Shown: positions 44,908-55,954, numbered from the stretch's first letter. The stretch: 64,000 nt of DNA from Platanthera guangdongensis (GCA_039583875.1 CM077155.1:5258043-5322042); one strand, 5' to 3'. Notes: a model not told the origin generated them from the letters alone. Made by a program: numbers and translations.

Positions 44908-47900
44908 AAGGCGGGATATTGTTCTGTTAAACAAATCTAGGTACCTAAGGTTTCCACCTATACTATGGGAGGAACCACTTGGGTAACCGGATCTTTACTC
45001 TCATCCTCTTTCTAGGTGTGTTGGCAGGCTAAGGACAAGAAAGACATGTGGTACTTGGACTCAGGGTGTTCTAAGCACATGACGGGCAACAAATCAAAGT
45101 TCCTTAACCTAGAAATGAAGAAAGGAGGAGTAGTTACATTTGGTGATAATGGAAAATGGAAGATCATCGGCATCAGAGTAGTAGGTAACAAATCCTTTAC
45201 TATCTCAAATATTTTGTATGTCAAAGGTTTGACGCATAATTTAATTTCTATAAGTCAATTATGTGATGTTGGCTTAAATGTCTTATTTGATTCATCTTCA
45301 AACTTATGCAAAATTATTGATTCCAAAACTAACGATACTGTTCTTACTGCTCCTAGATTTCAGAATGTTTATATAATTAAATTTAATGACTTGTCACATT
45401 CTTCTTTAAAATGTTTTATTTCTAAAAATGATGAATTAGATTTGTAGCATAGGCGTCTTGGACATTCTAGTTCCAAGCTAATTGTAAAATTGTCTCAAAA
45501 TAAACTAGTTAAAGGTTTACATTTTTGCATGAAAAACTATCTTCTTTTTGTTTACCATGTCAAAAAGTACAATTTTCAAATTCTTCATTTAAGAGCAAAA
45601 ATATTGTTTCCACTACTAGGCCTTTACAGTTGGTTCATATGGATTTGTTTAGTCCAGTTAATAGACTAAGTCTAGGTGGTAGGAAATACATTTTTGTTTT
45701 AATTGATGATTACTCTCATTTATGTTAGAAAATTTTCTTATTATCCAAATCTGATGCATTTTTAGAATTTTCCAAATTATGTCTTTGTGTTCAAAATGAA
45801 CTCGATTTAAAAATAAAGTGCATTCATTCTGATCATGGAGGTGAATTTGAAAATGAAAATTTTGTATCATTTTGCAATGAGTTAGGTATTAAACATGAAT
45901 TTTCCGCTCCTCGCACACCGCAACAAAATAGTGTGGTAGATAGGAAAAATAAAACTTTGCAAGAACTAGCTCGTACTATGCTATCAGAATACAAATTACC
46001 TAGATCATTTTGGGCAGAAGTCATTAGTACTGCTTGTTATGTTATTAATCGTATAATGCTTCGACCCTTTTTGAAATTAACACCTTATGAATTATACTTC
46101 CAAAAGAAACCGAATGTGTCTTATCTTAAAGTTTTTGGTTGTAAATGTTTTATTTTGAACACTAAGGATAATTTAGGCAAATTTGATGAAAAGTGTTATG
46201 AAGATATTTTTATTGGCTATTCTTCAACTAGTAAGACTTATAGAGTTTATAATAAACGGACTAAAATGATTGAAGAAACTATTCATGTTAAATTTGATGA
46301 GCTTTTCCCTTGTGTAGAAACTAATAATACAAGTCAAGATGAAGAGCCCTTCCCCCTACAAAGGTTGGATGATGATGAAATCATTGGAGATAGAGAATCA
46401 GAAAAAGAATATGATCAAGAAGAAGAAGAAGTGCAAAAATATGTGCCTCCAAGCGAGTTAAGATTCTCAAAAGATCATCCACAGGATTTAGTAATTGGAG
46501 AACCATCAAGAGGGGTAAGTACTCGTTCATCATTACATGATTTATTTTCAAATATGTACTTTATTTCTGATATAAGACCTAAAAATGTCGAAACCGCTTT
46601 GAATGATAATTCTTGGTTTTTAGCTATGACTGAAGAGGTTAATCAATTTGAATGTAATAAGGTTTGGAAATTAGTAGAAAAATCGTCAAATCATCCTGTT
46701 GTAGGTGTTAAATGGATCTTCAAGAATAAAATTGATAGTGAATCTAGGATCACTAAGAACAAAGCAAGACTTGTAGTAAAAGATTATTCATAAGTTGAAG
46801 GAATAGATTTTGATGAAACTTTTGCACCTGTAGCACGGTTAGAAGCAGTTAGAATATTTCTTGTATTTGCTTGTTTTAAAAGATTTAAACAATTTCAAAT
46901 GGATGTTAAAATTGCTTTTCTTAGCGGGTATATCAAGGAAGAGGTTTATGTAGAACAACCTTAAGGCTTTGTTGATGTTAAGTTTCCTGATCATGTTTTT
47001 AAATTAGAAAATGTCATTTATGGTTTGAAACACACCCCGAGCATGGTATGATAGATTGACTGTTTATTTACAAAAGAATGATTACAAAATGGGTAGTGTT
47101 GATTGTACTTTATTTATTAAACATGTTCATGATGACCTTATAGTTTTATAAATATATGTTGATGATATTATTTTTGGATCCACGAATGAATAATTGTGTG
47201 AGTATGTTATCAAAATTATGAAAAATGAATTTGAAATGAGCATGATAGGCGAACTCACTTATTTTCTTGGTTTTCAAATTACTCAAAAGCATGATAGAAT
47301 ATTTATTTGTTAATCTAAATATATTCATGATATGTTAAAAAGGTTTGGATTTGAAAATCTAAAACAAGCAAATACCCTCATGAGTGTCTCATTGAAATTA
47401 AGATCGGATGAAAGTGATATCTCTATAGATCAAACATTATATAGAGGAATGATAGGATCACTATTATATTTGACTGCATCCAGACCGAATATTATGTTTG
47501 ATGTATGTTTATGTGCTAAATTTCAAGCTAATCCCAAAGAATCTCATTTAAAAGCGGTTAAACGTATATTTAGATATCTTATTGGCACATCTAAGTTAGG
47601 TTTGTGGTATCCTCACAACGATGCCTTTATTTTACATGGTTTTTCTGATTCTAATTATGCTGGTTGTTCATTAGACCGTAAGAGCATAAGTGGCACCTGT
47701 CACTTTCTAGGACCTTCACTAATTTCGTGGTTGAGTAGGAAAAAGAATTCTATTGTCTTATACACCACTGAGGCCGAGTACATTGTACTAGGTAGTTGTT
47801 GTGCACAAACTCTTTGGATGAAGTAAACTTTAGAGGACTTTGGAATTGTACATGACACAATTGAATTAAAATATGATAATAAACGTGTAATTGACTTAAC

Positions 47901-48074
47901 ATATAATCTGGTTCATCATTCTAGGTCCAAACACATTGTTGTGCGTCATCACTTCATTAGAGATCACATAAAGCTAAATACAATTAAAGTCAGTTTTATA
48001 AGCACTGATTCACAGCTTGCTGATATCTTCACAAAACCACTTCCAGATTCCCGCTTTTCATTATTAAGTTAGAA
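44908..48074 (+). pseudogene. Pol of Sirevirus-like element S (protease-integrase-RT-RNase H)
   Basis: Continues S after insertion E. Protease: MWYLDSGCSKHMTGNKSKF (catalytic DSG at 45058-45066). Integrase finger near 45449 (RRLGHSSSKL), core and C-terminal part to about 46340 (YLKVFGCKCFILNTKDNLGK). RT from about 46580 with IYVDDIIFGSTNE (YVDD at 47155-47166). RNase H 47332-48070 (FSDSNYAGCSLDRKSISGTC; ADIFTKPLPDSRFSLL). Stops include 45445-45447 (Trp to TAG), 46791-46793, 46962-46964 and 47824-47826 (all Gln to TAA). Frameshifts are few. The disabled sites are mostly transitions. Confidence 0.93.
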
Positions 48075-48524
48075 CTAGGAATCCTGAACATTACAAGCTA
48101 ATGAATTGACATAATAAATAAACGAAAAACACACTTTAATTAACACAAAAGTGATGATTAAGTATCAAGTAAATCATAAATGTTAAGAGTCAATAATAAT
48201 ATTACAATTGCACTACATCATAATATTACAGCATGAAAATAAGATGAAAATTTAAATAACCGCACTGTCGCCGGCAATAGTGACTGTCATCGGGCAATAG
48301 CGCCAACAGTTCAAATCACCTCGAAATCTTTAGAAATTTATGCTATCACCTGCACTTGTGTCTCCTTGATCGTCAGCTGAACTATGTTCGCTGCTTCTCG
48401 TTTGGCAAGACCGACGAATAGATGTTCGGGGAGGCTCCATAACCGGATTCTCCCATTCAGCCGTTTCTGCTGGAGTTGGCTTCAATTTGAGGCTTTTGGT
48501 CAGAAATTTGAAGAATTTCTGAAC
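48075..48524. other. Post-pol spacer of element S
   Basis: Non-coding after RNase H. Contains a CACTGTCGCCGGCAATAGTG-type palindromic word at about 48263-48308 similar to the LTR palindromes. Confidence 0.6.
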
Positions 48525-49459
48525 ACCCTAAAAGTTCTTCTTCACTTCCCGCTTATATTCTTCAAACGACTCTCGCAAGTCGTCCAACCATTCCCGCAAC
48601 GATCCACCTCTTTGGATTGGCGGGTTACGGATAGTGAATACAGGTTCACTACTCCTTGTTGACCCTCCTCGGGTTGATCGACCAATAGAGGGTGTTCCAC
48701 TCGTAGCAAATATTAAAGGCACACAATCATTGAAATACAAATCTGGATCTATGCAAGTGTATTTCTTATATAAAATGTGTTGGATAATAGCTCCAAGTGG
48801 TAGTGTGTTTAATTTCTTCAAGTAGGACTCTTTAGCCTGTATGCATAGCGTATTATCGATAGGATAAAATCCGACATATCAAACGGCTCCCGCTCTAAAA
48901 TCATATATGTGATATAGCTCAATTGAGCTGTTATCTTCCTTGTATCACCGGACTTGAGTAAAATAATGTGCCTCAATATATCTTGCACTAATCGTGCATC
49001 CTCAGTGAGAGAGGTCGTAGATTGAATAAGTGTTTTGATGGAATTTCCATGCAAAACCAAGTTCAAGAGTGTCCAATCTCTATCTTTTCAATAATTCTCT
49101 ACTACATCAATGTTATTTTCATGTTCTATTAACCCAAATTCCTTCCTGAGATCATATTGGATTATCTATACTATCTGGCCTTGTATCTTTGATCGTACTC
49201 CACCATTTAAGTCCGTAAATCGAGGATCTTTTAGAGAATTGTAGAACTCCCTAATTAATACAGATGAAAATGTATCCGGGATAATGATAGACATTATTCC
49301 AACCATTGCTAACAAGTCGTGAATGTGTGCATGACGGACAGGATCGAATTTGATCACTCGTCCAATCCCTATGTTAGCATTTTCTATTCCAGGAAACGTT
49401 TGGTAAGAGAAATATGAATCACTGTCTGTACTTCTGTGAGCTTTCGAACTGGAAGCCAT
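48525..49459 (-). pseudogene. Antisense accessory ORF of element S, putative plant transposon protein type
   Basis: Lies between pol and 3' LTR, on the strand opposite to pol. ATG at 49459 (MASSSKAHRSTDSDSYFSYQ), then VRHAHIHDLLAMVGIMSIII, LIREFYNSLKDPRF, and after two in-frame stops (near 49163 and 49090) a conserved block (VQDILRHIILLKSGDTRKIT; REPFDMSDFILSIIRYAYRL). After one frame change near 48820 it continues YLKKLNTLPLGAIIQHILYK and ends at 48525. The pattern (eFY..L, R..H..LLKSGD...IT, YLK.L.TLPLG) is that of the 'putative plant transposon protein' domain found in many plant retrotransposons; function unknown. About 311 codons, disabled. A candidate promoter for it is at 49951-50016. 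Confidence 0.65.
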
Positions 49460-49510
49460 TGCTGCAGATAAAAGTGTTTTTTTTAAATAACAAAACAAAC
49501 AACAAAATTG

Positions 49511-49834
49511 TTCAGTATCGCTAGACCGCGACACCCGTTGTCGTCGGGTGATATCGGACTTTGATCTCATCCAATGTCCGACTCCAGATCTGGATTTTCC
49601 CCTCCTTTAGATACCAGATCTGACCTTCTTAATGACATACCATACAAAAGATCTACAAAATCTAAGGAATATTTTTCAGTATTGCCAGATGGCAACACCC
49701 GTTGTCGTCTGGCGATATGAGGCTTTGATCTCATCCAATGTCCGACTCTAGACCTGGATTTTCCCCTCCTTTAGATACCAGATCTGACATTCTTAACGAC
49801 ATATCATACAATAGATCTACAAAATCTAAGGAAT
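49511..49834. repeat. Tandem duplication, two units of about 160 bp, upstream of the antisense ORF
   Basis: Unit 1 (49511-49670) and unit 2 (49675-49834) both start TTCAGTAT, carry CACCCGTTGTCGTC and CATCCAATGTCCGACTC, and end TCTAAGGAAT. They align at the same length. Confidence 0.85.
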
Positions 49835-49950
49835 CCAACAAAAAAACCATGATCCTTACCTTGATCCAAGATTTTGTTGTCGTCTCTTTCGTCTTCTGCG
49901 ACCAGTCTTTAGGAAAGAATGATAGATCTGATGTCTTTGACCTCATATGA

Positions 49951-50016
49951 CCCTTTTTATATTTTCGCACTGTCGCCGATCAGCGATACCCAGTATCGTC
50001 GGGCGACAGTGACATT
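49951..50016 (-). promoter_or_regulatory. Candidate antisense promoter: palindromes plus TATA box
   Basis: On the minus strand CACTGTCGCCC ... GGCGACAGTG is followed at once by GAAAATATAAAAAGG (TATA at about 49952-49964). The palindromic words (GCGATACCCAGTATCG, GGCGACAGTG) are those found just upstream of the LTR TATA box of S. It points toward the antisense accessory ORF, whose ATG is about 490 bp downstream. Confidence 0.5.
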
Positions 50017-50990
50017 TCACTTTTTCACCATTTTCCCTTCATTTTTTTAAGATTAGGCATGGTTTACTGTATATTCTTTGATTTTGAGTTCCCAGCAGGA
50101 TAATTCAAATGTTCGGTCATCACATCTTATTTTATACATACATAAGTCCTAGTGTTTGTCTACTTATGAAATTATTTTCGCATGCCTCTAAATATGAGAA
50201 ATATTTTAGTTCTGATAATGTTCTTTCATTTGCACTTGTGGAAACCATCATATGGATTCACCTTACTGCATATATCAATTGTGGATGTTCTATCATAACC
50301 ACTAGAATTGCATGTTGCGACTTGTGCTTTATCATAGTTTATTCCTTGCACCACTTCTATTTGTTAATCATGTATGTTCACAAGTGAATTCGGACTACTT
50401 TGTCATGCCAAACAAAAAAGGTTTAAAAAAACAATTCAAAAAAACGACAATTCAACTCATTTGTTGATGTATTCCAAAATTACAATAAAAAGGGGTCGAT
50501 AAGGAACCTCCACCAAACACTACTTACCCTCCTAATAAGTCTTAATGAGCATTGTGAGGTTGAGCATCTTAGAAAAAATTGTAAAGTGTTTTGTGCAACT
50601 ATATATCTGGATATTCAATTTAGCTGTGCTCTGAATTTCTAGGTACAAGCACAGCTAATCATGCATACATCTATGTTATGCTGTTTTCTACATTCCACGT
50701 ATTCATGTACTTGTAAAACCTCTTATATGTGTTTTTCTTCAATCTATCACATATACACAACATTATCTTCTCTAAAATTTCTTCTTATGAGAATTGGATC
50801 GAAACGGTTTCCAACATAGTTTCATTGGTGTATGTGTATGCGATATGGATGGATGAACGTTGTCTTTTGTTCGTGTTTACTCTTTTACTTCTTTCATATA
50901 CATTGATTCATATGCTCTCTTCTTAATTTCTCATTTGTGTTTTTTCTCTTTTGTTTCTGCCTCACTCTGTTATCACTTTTGACAACACCA
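50017..50990. other. Non-coding 3' region of element S
   Basis: AT-rich; no supported gene. Confidence 0.5.
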
Positions 50991-51210
50991 AAGGGGGAGA
51001 ATTTACTTCGTAACTCATTCATACTACGTACATCAAAAAAACTGCTTATATTTAGGGGGAGTACACCTGTAGGGGGAGTGTTTCATCCAAGAGATATTTG
51101 TGCACATACAAATGCTTAGTCTTGTTACACATAGTTCTCATCATTTCAAACACTTCTTAGTTCCTTCATGATTTTTTTTCAGTGAATTTGTTATTATCAA
51201 AAAGGGGAGA
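50991..51210 (+). other. Multiple polypurine tracts of element S
   Basis: AAGGGGGAGA at 50991-51000, AGGGGGAGTA near 51054, AGGGGGAGTG at 51071-51080, and the LTR-proximal AAAAAGGGGAGA at 51199-51210. Repeated AGGGGGAG tracts before the 3' LTR are a known Sirevirus feature. Confidence 0.8.
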
Positions 51211-51211
51211 T

Positions 51212-52868
51212 TGTTGGAGCATGTGTTCCACGCTTCTTTGGTTTGCTAATAACAAATCTCATTTGTATTTGATCTATGGGCGTTTATGATATGCAGATAT
51301 TACAGGTCTAGCTCTAATGGATTTTGGGTGATGTTTCGGGTCAGCACAGATGAGCAGTGAAGATATCGCCAGGCGATATTGTGTATCGCCCACAGGCGAT
51401 AGTGGCCCTCGACGATCGACGATTGTCGTTCGACGAATATTCGCTCGACGATTTCCGTTCGACGAATCTGCATTGGAACTCAGAAGATATCGCCAGGCGA
51501 TATTAAGTATCGCCCACAGGCGACAGTGGCGCTCGACGATCGACGATCTCCATTCGACGAATATTCGTTCGACGATCGACGTTCGACGATTTCCGTTCGA
51601 CGAATCTGCATTGGAGCTCAGAAGATATTGCCATGAGATATTGAGTATCGCCCATAGACGACAGTGGCGCTCGACGATAGATGATCTCCGTTCGATGAAT
51701 ATTCGCTCAACGATCGACGTTCGACGATTTCCGTTCGATGAATCTTCATTAGAGCTTAGAAGATATCGCCATGCGATATTGTGTATCGCCCACCGGCGAC
51801 AGTGATGATCGACGATTCTGCGCTCGACAATCGATGAACGGCGTTCGCCGAATCAGCTATGAGAAAATCAGCAGTACGTGGGACACGAAGCGACAGTTAT
51901 CTCTATCTTCAGTTGGCGATACCCAGTGTCGCCAAGCGATAGACCACGTTCAACGATCGATGAATCTGTGATGTGAAAATGAGGCATTCGTGAGACACGT
52001 GGCAACAGTTACCAATATTGCCAGGTGGTGATACCCAGTGTCGTCAGGCGATATCACCAATGTATAAAATCCATTCAATTTTCTGAGGAGATAACGAATT
52101 TCATTACCTGGAGTACATCTTCCTATTAAGACGAACCAGAGAGCTTAAGATTCCAGTTTTTACTCCATATTCTCAAGAAGGCCGAAACACAAAAGTTTGA
52201 CGCCATGTACGCATCATTCAAAGCAACCCTATCTAGGATTCGTCGTCATTATCAGCACTTTATTTGAAGGGAATTTTCATTCAGAAGTTTTGAATTCGTC
52301 TTATTTTTATTAATATTGTAAACCTATTGTAATCGAGAGGAGAAATCGTCGCCTTGTGCGTGGCGTCTAAGTCCTTGCGTGGCTTAGGAGAAATCGCCGC
52401 CTTGTGCGTGGCGTCTAAGTCCTTGTGTGGCTTAGAGAAAATCATCGCCTTGTGCGTGACGTCCAAGTCCTTGTGTGGCTTAGAGAGAAATTGTTGCCTT
52501 ATGTGCAGCGTCTAGGTCGAGGTAGATTTAGGAGAGGCTAATAGCAAGATCTAGGAAGAGATATGCTTTAGCATGTCGGTTCTTGATAGAAGGACCAACG
52601 AAAATAAAAGTATATTGTATTTTTCATAAGCCTTGGTCTCTAGCACTATAGAGACACCTTGTATCCACTTTAGTCTTTTGAAATAAATTGTTATATTTTA
52701 GCTTTTCTATATTTCAAAGTGTTTAAGTTTGCTTATGAAAAATTTGTCTTCATTCTATAATTTCTATTAGTATTGTTTGATTCACCAAGTAAAGTTTGTT
52801 TAGCATAAGAAAAATTAATTAACCCTTATTCACCCCCCCCCCCTCTAAGGGCGTCGTAAGATCCAACA
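51212..52868 (+). repeat. 3' LTR of element S (1657 bp)
   Basis: TGTTGGAGCATG ... ATCCAACA. Carries palindromic tandem units at 51358-51790, a TATA box at 52063-52069 and 48-bp repeats at 52341-52510. Followed by TSD AAGAG. Confidence 0.93.
51358..51790 (+). repeat. Tandem palindromic units in U3 of S (3' LTR)
   Basis: Units starting GAAGATATCGCCAGGCGATA near 51358, 51484, 51620 and 51757, with unit lengths about 126-137 bp. They differ in length from the 5' LTR units, so the array has changed since insertion. Confidence 0.85.
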
Positions 52869-53105
52869 AAGAGATCTCATCAATCAGTGCAAAATCTTTA
52901 TAGATCAATACGAGTCAAAAAAAATCAAATAATTGATATTTTAACCAAGCCCTTTTGGTGGACGTATTCGAAGAATTGCAAACAAAATTAATGCTAGAAA
53001 ACTATTGAGATTATTGGGAGGCGGTGAAGCATAATTCTGCCAAGGTTGACCTGCAAGAAGAATTACCTCTCCTCAACCGCTTATGCCGCATTTATCTTAT
53101 CATAT
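52869..53105 (+). pseudogene. Old Copia remnant D2, right part (RNase H end)
   Basis: Resumes the D2 frame cut at 33798: after the AAGAG duplication it reads through to QIIDILTKPFW (about 52925-52960), the end of copia RNase H. The rest to 53105 is degenerate. Confidence 0.78.
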
Positions 53106-53809
53106 TGTTGAAATTGTTGAAGTGGGAGTGGGTGATATGATTGGGCATACCCCACAGACTGCAGCCGGTTAGGCGACTAGGTATTGGCGGATAGCCAGTT
53201 TCTAGCTGTTGTTCTTCTTTGTTGCGATCTGGATCAATAAGCTCCCTTTGAGGTAACCAGGCGATTAGCAGTGGGCTAATCGTTGTTGTTGCAGTCTGGT
53301 TGGTGAGACCGCGGAGATCGCTTGGAGCTGTTAGGTTCTCTGGCTTACGTGGAGGTAGGAGGTTAGCCCGGATAGCAGAGGCTAACAGCATAGTTCGTTG
53401 TGTTCTGCTTGCGCAGTTTGAAGCCAGAGTTTGCTGGTATTGTGGACTTGGTCACAGTACTACGACAAGTCAGGTTCGGTTGCCTAGTCGCAGAGACCGC
53501 ATGGTTGCGCGGTCTGCTTCTAGATTTCGCGGAGACCATTGTTCTGCGCAGTCAGGTTGCAGAGACCGGCAGTTCATCATAAGTGTGTTGTTGGCTCAGG
53601 ACGCTTGGATAAATTGCTAAGTCCACGCGGACTGAGGTGGTTGTCCGCTCAGTTGTGCGGACTAGTGAATCTTACTGCATGTGTAGTTAGTTTGTGTCAC
53701 ATACGGTCAGACTTTGTATCTGCACCTTTGTGCAGATAGGTTGTGTTGTTGGAGAATGGCGTATGGTTATCCTATCGTTATGGGTGGTGACCGCACTCCT
53801 CTTGTTGCC

Positions 53810-53817
53810 TATAAATA
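53810..53817 (+). promoter_or_regulatory. LTR TATA box (element F)
   Basis: TATAAATAGGGG preceded by CCGCACTCCTC, as in the other LTRs of the group. Confidence 0.65.
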
Positions 53818-54332
53818 GGGGTCCTCACCTCGTCATATATAACGAGAATGGTGAGAACTCTACCCGCATTTTGAACTTCGGTTAGATTTTTCTAACATGG
53901 CGACTAAGTGAAGTTTACTTGTGTTGTGCAAGTTGTGCGGTTAGTACTGGGCGACTAGGCAACTAGTGGGAAGCTCAGTTTGGAACAATTCGCGGTTTAC
54001 ATTTTGTGGCATGCAGCAAGTCGCGGTTTGCACAGCTAGAAGTCTTCTTCCTCGGGGTCATGGATAGTTCAAATAAGCAGTTCGCTCGGTTTTAGTGGGT
54101 AGGTTATTTCTTCATTTTGCAGTTCTATTCGCGGCAAGCTTTGCGGTCAGGCGACCAGAAGTGGTGGACAGAGTTATTTTTCATCAGTTCAATAACATGC
54201 AGTCTGCACGGCTTGGTTGCGGTTTGACGACTTGGCGGATTTGGCGGACAGCTTGGCGGTTTGCGGCCTGTACGGTTACTATTTTTAGTCTGTTGGTTTC
54301 TCTTGCTTGTAGTTTTTTTTGCTTCTATCAGG

Positions 54333-54360
54333 TACATTGTGAATCATGTCTCGCAATGTA
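54333..54360 (+). other. Conserved LTR hairpin, longest stem (element F)
   Basis: TACATTGTGA / TCGCAATGTA around the loop ATCATGTC: ten consecutive pairs with one G-U. Confidence 0.65.
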
Positions 54361-54497
54361 TACCTCGCCTTGTAAAAAAAAAGTTGATGATAATTCCAAA
54401 TTGAGATTCTTGTGCTTCTATTGTTGTTGGTTTCTATTTGGCTTGGTTTTGGTAAGTGCTCATGTGACCTTTCTCGGCTTCCTTAAAACTTTTCACA

Positions 54498-54508
54498 TAG
54501 TATCAAAG
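54498..54508 (+). other. Primer-binding site of element F
   Basis: TAGTATCAAAG directly after the LTR. It is the initiator-Met PBS with two transitions. Confidence 0.65.
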
Positions 54509-54556
54509 GGAGGTTAAGGAATTAGCAATTCATCAACCTTAGAGGTGTGTTATTCC

Positions 54557-55057
54557 ATGAAAGTTCAAGTAAATCAGGATTTAACAATGAAAGCTGGTTA
54601 TGCAAGAGCTCTTGGGATTCAGCTCTTGACGCAGACCAACTTCAAGAAGTGGAGGTCGCGCATGGAGAGCTATCTGCTCGGTGAGGACCTTTGGGAGGTC
54701 GTCGGTGGAGACAACATGCAAGAGATGGTAGCTGTTGTCGGGAATGTTGAGGCGGTGAGAGCTTGGAGAAGGACGAATGTGAAGGCTGAGTTCACTCTTA
54801 AGTGGACTATCTCACCAGAGCTCTTTGACCACATCATCGGATGTCGGTCAGCTACTGAAATATGGATAGTCTTGGATGACCTGTTCAATAAGAAGAATGT
54901 AGCTCGATTACAGTTCTTGGAGAATGAGTTGGCAAAGAACACTCAGGGTGATCTATCCATATCATCCTAATTTTTGAAGATGAAGAATATCTGCGCTGAG
55001 ATATCAGCATTGGACCCGGAAGAGCCTATATCACAAGCGAAGCTGAAGAGGCATATC
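54557..55057 (+). pseudogene. Gag of element F, upstream copy, cut by T
   Basis: ATG at 54557. Contains ARALGIQLLTQTNFKKWRSR and YLLGEDLWEVVGGDNMQEMV, the copia gag core also seen in B and E. A TAA at 54968-54970 breaks the frame where C has an uninterrupted KFFLKMK. The reading frame is then cut by T at 55057. The downstream copy carries the same stop. Confidence 0.88.
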
Positions 55058-55946
55058 TGAAAGTCCACTTAGTGTCAACTACCTTCACCTATGGGGGGGG
55101 GGGAATAGGTGTCTTGCAGCGTTTTTGCGGAATTAAAATCGTACCTGCACAAGAAAACAAAACAACACAGCACAGAAAGGACACAAGCAATTTATAGTGG
55201 TTCCCCGATTTGGGTACGTCCACTTTACCCCTTCGACCTATCTCCCAACCAGGGATGACTCGGTCACTTCACCAACGGGATTGAAATCCAATCCTTGCAC
55301 TAACGGAAGGAACCCTTCCACACGTAGGAGTCACCACTCCCACAACACGGGTTGCACCCAACCCTTACAACTAGGGACCAATCGGTCCGTTACAAAGAAA
55401 TTGAAAATAGATTGTATAAGAAATACAAACAACTTATGGAGACTAAGGTGTCCCTCTTCGTTCGACGACGTGTTCTTGAAGTCAACGAAGAGTCCACAAC
55501 CCTAGATCTCACTTGGAGAGAATCTCCCCGAAACCGGCGGCGGCAAGAAGGGCGGCGGCTTGGTGCTCGGGATCGGCGGCGACAACGGCGTGCTGCGGCT
55601 GTTCTTTGGAGATTCAATCTTCGTAGCAAAGCTAGCAAGATCTTCCAACGATCACACTAGGATCGATCGTCTCGATCGATTCGGAAGGGGAAGGTTTTCC
55701 CGATCTACGAATCAAGAGACAAAGGATCTCTGGTTAGACGCGTGAGACGCAGTGATTGGCTGAGCTTCTGTCGACGGGAGATCTGGAAGAAACCAAGATC
55801 AACGACGGCGATCAACTGCACGAGCGGCGACGACGGCGGCGGAGAAGGATTTCCGATCTAGGTCACGTCGGCGGCTCGGCTTCTTCCTTTTTCAAAATCG
55901 TGTATTCGTTTTTCTGTCTTCTCTTTTTTTTTCAAAAATACAGATG

Positions 55947-55954
55947 TATTTATA
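55947..55954 (-). promoter_or_regulatory. LTR TATA box (T, 3' LTR)
   Basis: TGTATAAATACATC in element sense. Confidence 0.6.

Larger units (their letters stand above)
33799..52868 (+). mobile_element. Sirevirus-like Copia element S, with element E nested inside
   Basis: LTRs at 33799-35478 and 51212-52868; perfect TSD AAGAG at 33794-33798 and 52869-52873. Without the 7.5 kb insertion E it is about 11.5 kb. Sirevirus (SIRE/Maximus) features: long gag with a coiled-coil tail after the zinc knuckle, several polypurine tracts before the 3' LTR, palindrome-rich U3, and a long 3' region after pol carrying an accessory ORF. Here the accessory ORF is on the opposite strand. The pol is disabled by stops. 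Confidence 0.93.
53106..54497 (+). repeat. 5' LTR of element F (1392 bp)
   Basis: TGTTGAAATTGTTGAAGTGG ... CTTTTCACA. Shorter and less GCGGAC-rich than the LTRs of A and C. TATA box at 53810-53817, hairpin at 54333-54360. Confidence 0.88.

Noticed and set aside
49165..49570. Start of the antisense gene at 49570
   Set aside because: The sequence upstream of 49459 overlaps the duplicated non-coding unit; the ATG at 49459 (MASSSK) better matches an N-terminus.
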